Assembly: GCF_900167145.1 (NCBI RefSeq)
Contig: NZ_FUWG01000012.1
Span: 1 to 64,000 of the forward strand
Origin: Treponema porcinum
GTDB lineage: Bacteria > Spirochaetota > Spirochaetia > Treponematales > Treponemataceae
Direction of reading: 5' to 3'
Length of the DNA stretch: 64,000 bases
Of the stretch, positions 27,119 to 34,647 are shown in pieces. The notes under the pieces are model-generated. The model ran no database searches. It saw only the letters and a list, made by a program, of their open reading frames with translations, and was not told the DNA's origin. Position numbers and translations under genes: made by a program. How positions within the stretch are numbered: the stretch's first letter is position 1; each line of letters opens with the position of its first letter.

Positions 27119-27958
27119 ATGAAAAAAATAGCAGTTATTACAGGCGCAAGTTCCGGAATGGGAAAAGACTTTGCGCTTCAGTTTTCAGATTTTTTTGAAG
27201 CAGACGAACTGTGGCTTATTGCGCGGAGAAAAGAAAATCTTATTAAAGTTGCAAATGAAATTGAAAAGAAAAAAGCAGATTTTCCGGAAAAAAATATTCC
27301 GCACGCACGTGCAATTGAAGCAGACATAAGCGGAAGGGCAGGTCTTGCAAGGTTCAACGCATTTTTGAACAGCGAAAAACTCCTTGAAGAAAAAAATGGC
27401 GGAATTACTGTTTCCGTACTGATAAACAATGCCGGTTTCGGAACTTACGGAACGTTTGAAGAAACGGACATCTCTAAAGAACTTGATATGATAGACTTAA
27501 ACTGCATTTCCCTCACAGGAATCTGTGGCAGCTGTATTCCTCTTATGAAAAAAAATTCCGTCATCATAAATACGGCAAGCCTTGCCTCATTCCTGCCGCT
27601 GGGAAATTTTGCCGTATATGCCGCAACAAAATCGTATGTCCTGAGTTTTACGATGGCGCTTGCCGCAGAACTCAGCGACAAGGGAATAAAAGTCTGCGCA
27701 CTTTGTCCTGGTCCTGTAAGCACAGAATTTGCAAAAGTTGCCTCAAACGGCGCACGCACGGAAGTAAGGCACGGGCTTCCGTCAGAAAAAGTCGTCCGCC
27801 ACTGCCTGAAAAAAGCATCCCGGAACAAGCACGTCGCAATCTATGCTTTTAAATGGAAGTTCAAGGCGGCGGCAAGCAGATTTATAGGGCGGTATCTCGG
27901 TGCGCTTTTTACGTACAAATACTGCAAGCGCCCGAATGGCTCAAACGGACTTTCCTGA
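27119..27958 (+). CDS. Short-chain dehydrogenase/reductase
   Basis: The start MKKIAVITGASSGMG fits the family and the promoter position. The protein has 279 residues. Motifs are the NAD(P)-binding TGASSGMGKDF, the NNAGFGTYG motif, the catalytic Ser in NTASLASF and the YAATKSYV motif (YxxxK). The sequence is closest in style to DltE/YqjQ-type SDRs. The substrate is unknown. The C-terminal basic tail (FKWKFKAAASRFIGRYLGA) is amphipathic and may contact membrane. It is a single-gene unit ended by a terminator. Confidence 0.85.
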   Translation: MKKIAVITGASSGMGKDFALQFSDFFEADELWLIARRKENLIKVANEIEKKKADFPEKNIPHARAIEADISGRAGLARFNAFLNSEKLLEEKNGGITVSVLINNAGFGTYGTFEETDISKELDMIDLNCISLTGICGSCIPLMKKNSVIINTASLASFLPLGNFAVYAATKSYVLSFTMALAAELSDKGIKVCALCPGPVSTEFAKVASNGARTEVRHGLPSEKVVRHCLKKASRNKHVAIYAFKWKFKAAASRFIGRYLGALFTYKYCKRPNGSNGLS

Positions 27959-28043
27959 AACGGTTTTACCGTTGCGGAAGCCACTCTTTTTCGTAAAAGA
28001 AATCTGCAATTATAAAAAAGAACGGACAGCCGTTATGCACAAA

Positions 28044-28109
28044 ATAAAAAAGCCTGCAATTATCCATCGGTGTTCAGCGCACCGTACGGAAAAACGCAGG
28101 CTTTTTTTA
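28044..28109. terminator. Bidirectional terminator between the SDR gene and icd
   Basis: AAAAAAGCCTGC (28046-28057) pairs with GCAGGCTTTTTT (28096-28107). The loop itself contains a hairpin CGGTG/CACCG. It serves both convergent genes. Confidence 0.88.
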
Positions 28110-28126
28110 ATTTTACAGTTTCTGTC

Positions 28127-29323
28127 TTACAGGCGTTCTTTTATTGCCGCAATAAAATCCCAGGAATTCAGAACTTTTTTTGCAGCAGGACTTGCAATAC
28201 GTGCGATATCGCCGGTCATAATGCCAGCTTCAATCGTATCAAGCGTTGCCTTTTCAAGGCGTTTTGCAAAGTCAACAAGTTCAGGCGTTCCGTCAAGTTC
28301 GCCGCGCTTTGCAAGAGCTCCCGTCCAGGCAAAAATCAGCGCAACAGGATTGGTTGAAGTCTTTTCACCCTTCTGATAGCGGTAATAATGCTTCTGTACA
28401 GTTCCGTGACTTGCTTCGTACTCGAATTTTCCGTCCGGGCTTACAAGAACGCTTGTCATCATCGCAAGGCTTCCGCAGGCAGACGCAACCATATCGCTCA
28501 TCACGTCACCGTCATAATTCTTGCACGCCCACATAATGCCGCCTTCGTGCTTCATTATGCGTGCCACGCAATCGTCAATCAGCGTATAGAAATATTCAAT
28601 TCCGGCTTTTTCAAACGAATCTTTAAATTCCGTGTCAAAAACATTCTGGAAAATCGCCTTAAAGTCACCGTCATACGTCTTGCTGATGGTGTCTTTTGCT
28701 CCGAACCACACAGAAACTTTCTGGTCAAGCGCGTACGTAAAGCAGCAACGCGCAAAACTTTCTATTGATTTGTCAAGATTGTGAATTCCCTGAATAATTC
28801 CAGGTCCTTTCATATCCATAATAGTCTTGCGGATTTCCGTTCCGTCCTCACCTGTAAATACAAGTTCGGCTTTTCCTGCGCACGGAGTCTTAATTTCGCA
28901 GTTTTTATATACATCGCCGTATGCGTGACGGCCAAGAATAATAGGCTTTTTCCAGCAGGAAACAGTACCCTGAACATTCTTTACAAAAATCGGCGTGCGG
29001 AAAACAGTTCCGTCAAGTTCCGCGCGGATAATGCCGTTCGGGCTGGGTGTAAGCTGCTTCAAATTGTATTCTTTTACGCGGGCAGCGTTTGATGTAATCG
29101 TAGCGCATTTTACACCTACGCCAAGACGTTTGATTGCCGCAGCTGCTTCGTAGGTAATCTTGTCGTCAGAATCATCACGGTTTTTCAGCCCGAGATCATA
29201 ATATTCTGTCTGCAAATCAACATAAGGTGTAAGAAGTTCGTCCTTAATCACCTGCCACAAAACACGTGTCATTTCATCGCCGTCAAGCTCAGCGATTTTA
29301 TTTTTCATTTGAATTTTAGCCAT
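28127..29323 (-). CDS. icd: NADP-dependent isocitrate dehydrogenase
   Basis: This 398-residue protein is of the eukaryote-like type II subfamily. Motifs are [43 protein letters not shown], and the metal-binding region with [12 protein letters not shown]. It makes 2-oxoglutarate and NADPH from isocitrate. No other citrate-cycle gene lies nearby, so it probably serves glutamate synthesis and NADPH supply (inference). It is monocistronic with a leaderless-type promoter. Confidence 0.95.
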   Translation of the reverse strand: MAKIQMKNKIAELDGDEMTRVLWQVIKDELLTPYVDLQTEYYDLGLKNRDDSDDKITYEAAAAIKRLGVGVKCATITSNAARVKEYNLKQLTPSPNGIIRAELDGTVFRTPIFVKNVQGTVSCWKKPIILGRHAYGDVYKNCEIKTPCAGKAELVFTGEDGTEIRKTIMDMKGPGIIQGIHNLDKSIESFARCCFTYALDQKVSVWFGAKDTISKTYDGDFKAIFQNVFDTEFKDSFEKAGIEYFYTLIDDCVARIMKHEGGIMWACKNYDGDVMSDMVASACGSLAMMTSVLVSPDGKFEYEASHGTVQKHYYRYQKGEKTSTNPVALIFAWTGALAKRGELDGTPELVDFAKRLEKATLDTIEAGIMTGDIARIASPAAKKVLNSWDFIAAIKERL

Positions 29324-29329
29324 AGCGGC

Positions 29330-29358
29330 AGTATAGCAAAAACAGTAAGGTTATTCAA
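29330..29358 (-). promoter_or_regulatory. icd promoter, predicted leaderless
   Basis: TTGAAT (complement of 29353-29358), 17 nt, TATACT (complement of 29330-29335). The -10 ends 6 nt before the ATG. Confidence 0.65.
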
Positions 29359-29461
29359 TTTTATAATAGAAGAAATCGCAAGGAAAATGACGCTCCTTGT
29401 AGGAAAAAAAGACTGAAAAACGATGCGCACAGTCCTGCAAGGCGGAATACTTTTCCGTATT

Positions 29462-30262
29462 TTACTGAAGAATTCCGCCGAACTTTATATTATTCCGGCG
29501 GCAGAACGTTTCATACTCGCAGCTGTCGTTACTGACAGAAAAACCGGTTACATACAGTGCAGATTCTTCCGGCTCGCAAGGCGTTTTGCCAGCGCCGGTC
29601 TTTTCCACAGAAAGCGCATGAGAAGCAACGCCTTCCCTTGAGTCAATAACCTGAATGGCACTTCCTGCATACGCCTGAATGTAATCTGCCATATTCAGAA
29701 AATGAGTACACGCAAGGACGATTACATCGCAGCCGTTCTCCCTGAAAAAATCAACGGCGGGACGGACAGCAGCAATCCGTTCGGATTCCGTCGCAGAAAA
29801 AAAACGGTGCTCGATAAACGAAATCAGTTCCGGGTCACCGCGCGAAACAAGCCGGCAGTCTGGCGCAAAACGGCTGCATAAACCGGCAGTATAGGGATGG
29901 CGGACAGTTGCGTTTGTTGCAAGAAGCCCTATCCGCCGGGTTTTCGAAATAAGCCCGGCAGGTTTTATAGCCGGAACTGTCCCTACAAACGGCGTATCAG
30001 GAAAACGGCAGCGCAATTCTTCCAGTGCAGTAACAGAAATCGTATTGCACGCAATAACAACCGTATGCGGATTCCAGCGCGCGATGATTTTTTCCACACA
30101 GCCGCAGGCATTTTCAATTATCTGCGCCTCTGTCTTTTCTCCGTACGGAAAATGTTTTGTATCACCGATGTAAATGCAACTGGCAGAAGGATTTTTTTTC
30201 TTCAGATATGTAAGATACGGAAGTCCGCCAGTGCCGGAATCAAGAAACGCAAAATTGACCAT
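29462..30262 (-). CDS. murI: Glutamate racemase
   Basis: The start MVNFAFLDSGTGGLPYLTYL is chosen since the -10 box occupies the place of the earlier ATGs. The protein has 266 residues. DSGTGG holds the first catalytic-site Asp. CNTISVTAL carries one catalytic Cys, and VIVLACTHFLNMAD carries the second Cys and His. It makes D-glutamate for peptidoglycan. It is divergent from the pentapeptide-repeat gene and shares its promoter region. Confidence 0.93.
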   Translation of the reverse strand: MVNFAFLDSGTGGLPYLTYLKKKNPSASCIYIGDTKHFPYGEKTEAQIIENACGCVEKIIARWNPHTVVIACNTISVTALEELRCRFPDTPFVGTVPAIKPAGLISKTRRIGLLATNATVRHPYTAGLCSRFAPDCRLVSRGDPELISFIEHRFFSATESERIAAVRPAVDFFRENGCDVIVLACTHFLNMADYIQAYAGSAIQVIDSREGVASHALSVEKTGAGKTPCEPEESALYVTGFSVSNDSCEYETFCRRNNIKFGGILQ

Positions 30263-30269
30263 ACCAAGC

Positions 30270-30309
30270 ATAATAATCATTTGACAGAACAACCGCAATA
30301 CTTTAACAT
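30270..30309. promoter_or_regulatory. Overlapping divergent leaderless promoters (murI and pentapeptide gene)
   Basis: Minus strand: TTGCGG (complement of 30293-30298), 17 nt, TATTAT (complement of 30270-30275), ending 7 nt before the murI ATG. Plus strand: a perfect TTGACA (30281-30286), 17 nt, TAACAT (30304-30309), ending 6 nt before the ATG at 30316. The two promoters overlap almost fully. Confidence 0.65.
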
Positions 30310-30315
30310 TTACCT

Positions 30316-30999
30316 ATGTTCACTTTAAATAAATGTCTTGTACGTGCCTGCAGTAACCTTGCCGTTTCTGTAATAGATGAAAGCGGAGAAATCGTGGACG
30401 GAAAGACATACTGTCTGGATCACATTCCAAATCCAGCAAAAATTCAGGCGGACATCTACAATTACATAAACACGCACGAAACAATCGTTGGACTTAATAC
30501 CGCAGGAATGACGTTCACCGGCATTGATTTTTCCGGTAAAAAATTCTACGGCTGCAATTTTATGCACTGTACTTTCACAAACATTCATTCAAAAAACTGC
30601 CGGACAATTATGAGTATGTTCGATTTTGCCGTGTTCACGGACTGCACGTTTCTCAAAAGCACTATGCAGTTCACATCGTTTGCAGGATGCAAATTTTCGC
30701 ATTCGCTGTTTACAGAAGGCGATATGATTCAGAACAATTATAACGGAATTCAGTCATTCCAGTCGTCCTTTGACGATTCCGACCTGTACAATTCCCGTTT
30801 TATAAAAGCACGGCTTGTGAACACGTCGTTCAGAAACTGCAATCTGAAAAAAACGCATTTCTGCGACATTGAACAGGAAAACGTTTCTTTCAAAATGTCA
30901 AATACGCGCGAGGCAATTTTTGACAATCAGGAAAGCGAACTTTTCGCAGATTTAGGCGGTACGACTGCCCCTCTTGATACGGGAGATGCAGTATTATGA
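30316..30999 (+). CDS. Pentapeptide-repeat protein with N-terminal Cys cluster
   Basis: The protein has 227 residues. Residues about 65-205 are pentapeptide repeats of the A(D/N)LXX type (TGIDFSGKKFYGCNFMHC, DDSDLYNSRFIKARL), which fold as a right-handed quadrilateral beta helix. The first 40 residues carry Cys7, Cys12, Cys33 and His36, which could bind a metal. The role is unknown; some such proteins mimic DNA and protect gyrase, but nothing here shows that. Its stop overlaps the ATG of the next gene (ATGA), so the two are co-translated. Confidence 0.85.
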   Translation: MFTLNKCLVRACSNLAVSVIDESGEIVDGKTYCLDHIPNPAKIQADIYNYINTHETIVGLNTAGMTFTGIDFSGKKFYGCNFMHCTFTNIHSKNCRTIMSMFDFAVFTDCTFLKSTMQFTSFAGCKFSHSLFTEGDMIQNNYNGIQSFQSSFDDSDLYNSRFIKARLVNTSFRNCNLKKTHFCDIEQENVSFKMSNTREAIFDNQESELFADLGGTTAPLDTGDAVL

Positions 31000-31601
31000 A
31001 AATTTATTTTCACCTGAACCTTACGGGATTTTCAAACTGCTACATCGTCGCAAATGAAAAAACAAAAGAAGCCCTCATCATAGACCCGGGAATCATCACG
31101 GAGTCAATAATTGACCAGCTTGAATCAAATTCCTACAAGCTTGTTGCCGTACTTGTTACGCATAACCACGGAAGCCACGTTCACGGGCTGAAAACGCTTA
31201 CAAAAATCTATACGCCGAAAATATACGGTGCAGACTGGGAAATTGCAGGAAAAGAAACGAACGTAATCACTGGAAACGGAAAAATCCGCCTTGCAGGAAT
31301 GACAGTGCAATATATTACGCTTCCGGGACATACGGCAGATTCGATGGTCTATAAAATCGGGAACGTCTTTTTTACCGGTGATTCAATTTCTGCCGGCAGA
31401 ATCGGAAGCACAAACTCATCCTATTCAAGCCATATCCTCAGGCTCAACCTGAACGAAAAAATACTTTCACAGCAGGAAAATACAGTCATTATGCCGGGAC
31501 ACGGACCGCCGACAACAGTAGGTGCAGAACGGCGGTTCAACAAGGACGTAAACTACAAGGACTTAGAGCCGAGCCAGTTTGCATTTTCATCGCACGACTA
31601 A
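30996..31601 (+). CDS. MBL-fold hydrolase (glyoxalase II-like) with altered metal motif
   Basis: This 201-residue protein has the metallo-beta-lactamase fold. It shows NCYIVANEKTKEALIIDPG, the first metal motif VTHNHGSHVHGL, then LPGHTADSM, FFTGDSISAGRIG and MPGHGPPTT. In the first motif the usual HxHxDH reads H56-N-H58-G-S60-H61, so the metal-2 Asp is replaced by Ser. The protein may bind one metal or none in the second site. It is co-translated with the pentapeptide protein, and its 3' end overlaps the convergent gene by 15 nt. The substrate is unknown. Confidence 0.85.
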   Translation: MKIYFHLNLTGFSNCYIVANEKTKEALIIDPGIITESIIDQLESNSYKLVAVLVTHNHGSHVHGLKTLTKIYTPKIYGADWEIAGKETNVITGNGKIRLAGMTVQYITLPGHTADSMVYKIGNVFFTGDSISAGRIGSTNSSYSSHILRLNLNEKILSQQENTVIMPGHGPPTTVGAERRFNKDVNYKDLEPSQFAFSSHD

Positions 31602-33461
31602 GAAAACGCGGCCGCACCGTAATCCCCACCGGTCAGCGGCATAGCTGTCGAATATGCCGGCGGCATCTTCAAACGTAATTCCTTTTGTATCACGCACATA
31701 CGCACATAAATCAGGCATTGCTTTCATCACAGAGCCGCGGTTTGCCACGTGCACAAAATACGAAGCAACGGAGTTCAGCGGCTGCTGCATAATGTATGCC
31801 ATAAATTCATTGTGCATAAGATATATATCGCTCTGGTCATAGCCAAGACCAGGCTGTGATGCCCAGTAGCCGCGTATAAAATCAAGGGATTTTTCATCAA
31901 TCGTATAGTAGACTGCCGCCGTCATAGTACGGAAATCTTCGTCCGTAAAAAACAGTCCGTGCCAGATTTCGTGAGCGCACAGCGATTTTCTGAGCCAGGC
32001 GGAAGAGTCCTGCGAAATTGAAATAATTGCACCGCCGAGCGGTCTGTAACCGTCTTCCGAACGTTCAATCAGTCCGTTTGCAAGAAGAATTCTGCAAAGC
32101 AGCAGTTCCTTTTCATTCAACTGTACACCGGAACGCTCCGCCACAGCAAAGAAAGACGCAAGGCTTTCCGCCGAATAATCATGAGCGTTGTAGCCGTGCA
32201 TATCGCCAAGTTCGCTGTCCGTAAGAATTTTTCCCTTGTAACCGATTTTTTCAACATAAAAAGCAAGCCGGCGGAAAAAATCATCCTGAACATCATAATT
32301 TTTCGTGTCAAAAAATAAAATTCCAGAAAACCTGTCCCATTCGTACAATTCGTAATCCTGCGTCCGCCAGGAAGCCGTTTTGCTTCTGAGTAAAAGTCCC
32401 GGGTCAGTACGAAGCGGATATAAAACTTCTCCTGATTTTTCAGGAACAAGACGGGAAGGATTTGAAGTCATAATCAGTTTTGAAACACTGCCGGCATTTT
32501 CAGAAATTTCAAAGCGGCTGAACGGAAAACGAAGTGAAGATGACTGAATTGTTACCGATTCAACACCATGCGCCCTGTAGACAGTAAGAACTTCTCCGCC
32601 TGCATTAAGATTAAGTTTGTCAGAAAGTTCATTTTCAGCAAGAGCAGTTTTTTCTTCAGGAAAGAACGCAAGTTCAATCTCCGGCATAACAGAATACCGG
32701 CTGTTTTGCACAGGAAAAACCATCGAGCATCCGGAAAAATCAACCGCCGAAGCCGATCCGAACACGCCGCCGTTTGCAGGAACTCCATAATACGGCACTG
32801 CCTGCGTATAATCAAAGCCAACCCGGGCAGAAACCGCTTTTACCACAGTAACCTTAAGCGGAACGGAAGCGTATATTACAAAACCGGCAGGAAGTGCCTC
32901 AACCGAAAGATTTTTTTCAAGCGCAAAACCAATATCAAATGAAGCAGATCCTTCCTTTTTCTGCCTTACAAACTGCCGCAAATCAGTTCCGGAAAGGTTG
33001 CGTTCTTTTAATTCCGCAGTAAACTTTCCTTTTTTATCAAAGTCAGAAGCGTATAAAAAACCGTAGTAAAATGGAAGTTCTTTTTCCATTAAAGAAGAAT
33101 AGAGTCTGGAAGATACGGCAGGAACAACGGCAGACACTGAAATGCTGCACGTACCGTTTTGTTCATAAAATTCAGCAATCTGCTTCCGCTGAGCGTCCGT
33201 AAAGCGGAAAAACGCATATTCACTTGCAGGAAGAACTGTTTTTCCGGCTGAAGAATTCAATGCCACCATATGCTGAACAGGATAACTGGAATTTTCAACT
33301 GCAAAACCAGCATACGAATAATCAGGAAGGCACAGCCTTACAACGATAACAGCGCCATCAAGGACAAGAAGCGCCGCAACAACTGCAAGAAGAATTTTCT
33401 GTCTTTTTTCCAGCCGGTCAAAAAACACCGGCAGCCGGAACGGTTTTACATTGAACTTCAT
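31587..33461 (-). CDS. Membrane-anchored protein of unknown family with a HExxH zinc-protease-like motif
   Basis: The protein has 624 residues. One N-terminal membrane anchor (about 22-44, LLAVVAALLVLDGAVIVV) follows a basic start, and the rest should face the periplasm. Near the C terminus HEIWH (497-501) is the form of a zincin active site. HNEFMAY follows 50 residues later, with Glu552 placed like the third ligand of gluzincins. The middle part is beta-rich. I recognise no family. It is convergent with the MBL gene and divergent from a small unknown gene. No Shine-Dalgarno is seen; the sequence just before the ATG (TAGTAT-6 nt) could be a -10. Confidence 0.7.
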   Translation of the reverse strand: MKFNVKPFRLPVFFDRLEKRQKILLAVVAALLVLDGAVIVVRLCLPDYSYAGFAVENSSYPVQHMVALNSSAGKTVLPASEYAFFRFTDAQRKQIAEFYEQNGTCSISVSAVVPAVSSRLYSSLMEKELPFYYGFLYASDFDKKGKFTAELKERNLSGTDLRQFVRQKKEGSASFDIGFALEKNLSVEALPAGFVIYASVPLKVTVVKAVSARVGFDYTQAVPYYGVPANGGVFGSASAVDFSGCSMVFPVQNSRYSVMPEIELAFFPEEKTALAENELSDKLNLNAGGEVLTVYRAHGVESVTIQSSSLRFPFSRFEISENAGSVSKLIMTSNPSRLVPEKSGEVLYPLRTDPGLLLRSKTASWRTQDYELYEWDRFSGILFFDTKNYDVQDDFFRRLAFYVEKIGYKGKILTDSELGDMHGYNAHDYSAESLASFFAVAERSGVQLNEKELLLCRILLANGLIERSEDGYRPLGGAIISISQDSSAWLRKSLCAHEIWHGLFFTDEDFRTMTAAVYYTIDEKSLDFIRGYWASQPGLGYDQSDIYLMHNEFMAYIMQQPLNSVASYFVHVANRGSVMKAMPDLCAYVRDTKGITFEDAAGIFDSYAADRWGLRCGRVFLVVR

Positions 33462-33520
33462 AATTCTATACTACTCTTTTTTACGGAAAAATACTATTAT
33501 AATGCGCAAAAGGATTTTTA

Positions 33521-33967
33521 ATGAACATAAACGCACTTCTTTTTCACCCGGATCAGGAACTTATGCTCATAAGACGGCAGAAACAGATTCTTTCAGAACT
33601 GAACAGAAACTCCGTCTGTTTTTTTCCGTTTTACCCGATATACTGCGTACTTGACTCCGGTATATTTAAAAACCGAACGTCGGAAGAAATAAAAAAAATG
33701 ATTACAGGCGTTCTTGTGGAAGACTGCACGCTAAAAGATGAAAAACTGATTTTTCCTGTCCGCATACAAACGGACGGCGGAACTGTAATCACGGAGCAGA
33801 TTACCGCCGGAACAAAAAAAGAAGGCTCTGACTTTGCGAAAATCTGCTTTGGAACAGAACCGTTCCAGCTGAACTGCCGGATTTTTAAAATTGCAAGGCT
33901 TGAAATCAGCGGCTTCACCACAGAAATATGGGATGATGTGTGGGTAAAACTGCGGAAACCGTTATAG
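33521..33967 (+). CDS. Small protein of unknown function
   Basis: The protein has 148 residues. The start has AAGGA in front of ATG, with a TATAAT box about 17 nt upstream, so a short leader of about 10 nt is likely. The N terminus (NINALLFHPDQELMLIRRQKQIL) has no signal peptide, so it is probably cytoplasmic. The pattern of strands suggests an alpha/beta fold. I do not recognise a family. It is divergent from the HExxH gene. Confidence 0.6.
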   Translation: MNINALLFHPDQELMLIRRQKQILSELNRNSVCFFPFYPIYCVLDSGIFKNRTSEEIKKMITGVLVEDCTLKDEKLIFPVRIQTDGGTVITEQITAGTKKEGSDFAKICFGTEPFQLNCRIFKIARLEISGFTTEIWDDVWVKLRKPL

Positions 33968-34000
33968 TCCTCTCATTCGCGTACTTCCCGCAGTTTCCGC

Positions 34001-34027
34001 CGCAGTTTTCGCTCTGCGAAAACTGCG
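34001..34027. repeat. Perfect 12-bp inverted repeat between convergent genes
   Basis: CGCAGTTTTCGC (34001-34012), 3-nt loop, GCGAAAACTGCG (34016-34027). No T run follows on either strand, so it is not a classical terminator. A further GCAGTTTCCGC copy lies just to the left. It sits between the small unknown gene and ilvN, which converge. Confidence 0.7.
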
Positions 34028-34102
34028 CACCCATTGTTCAAACAACGCTATGGAATTCTAACTTTCCTTGTTCCGCCCCCCTTACAGAACAAGTTTTTCC
34101 AC

Positions 34103-34591
34103 CTACATTATATTTGCACCTCTATCCATAGCGGTTAGGCCTGTCTTGACGTATTCCAAAATGCCGAACGGTTCAAGAAGCTTTATTAAGCTTTCGATTT
34201 TGTCTTCGCTACCGGTAGCTTCTACTATAACGGAATCTACGTCAACGTCGACGATGTGCGCGCGGTAGATTTCGCAGGTGGCTGTTATTATGGCGCGCTT
34301 TTCGCCCGGTGCAGACACTTTTATTAGCGCCATTTCGCGCTGGGTCGTTTTTGACTTTTCGCAGTGCTTTATGGAGATAACTTCAACCAGTTTTGAAAGC
34401 TGCTTTTCAATCTGATCAAGAATATACTCGTCACCGTTTACTACAATCGTCATTCTTGACTGCCCCGGAACGTTCGTTTCGCATACAGTCAGAGAATCAA
34501 TATTATATCCGCGGCGGCTGAACAGTCCGGAAACACGACTCAAAACGCCGGCGTGATTTTCTACCAATACAGACAATACAAATTTTTCCAT
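34103..34591 (-). CDS. ilvN: Acetolactate synthase small (regulatory) subunit
   Basis: The start MEKFVLSVLVENHAGVLSRV has AGAGGA in front. The protein has 162 residues. An N-terminal ACT domain (about 1-75, NHAGVLSRVSGLFSRRGYNI) is followed by the C-terminal regulatory domain, the typical IlvN/IlvH form. It normally binds valine and activates the catalytic IlvB subunit. No ilvB is present in the window. Instead it follows thrA by 56 nt on the same strand. It is therefore likely made together with aspartate kinase. Confidence 0.93.
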   Translation of the reverse strand: MEKFVLSVLVENHAGVLSRVSGLFSRRGYNIDSLTVCETNVPGQSRMTIVVNGDEYILDQIEKQLSKLVEVISIKHCEKSKTTQREMALIKVSAPGEKRAIITATCEIYRAHIVDVDVDSVIVEATGSEDKIESLIKLLEPFGILEYVKTGLTAMDRGANIM

Positions 34592-34647
34592 AACATATCC
34601 TCTTTTTAACGGAACTGCCGAAACAGCAAACAAAATGCTTTTCTGCC

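Noticed and set aside
30316..30999. Quinolone-resistance (Qnr-like) function for the pentapeptide protein
   Set aside because: The repeat class alone does not show it, the repeats are irregular and there is an additional Cys-rich N terminus; no functional claim is made.
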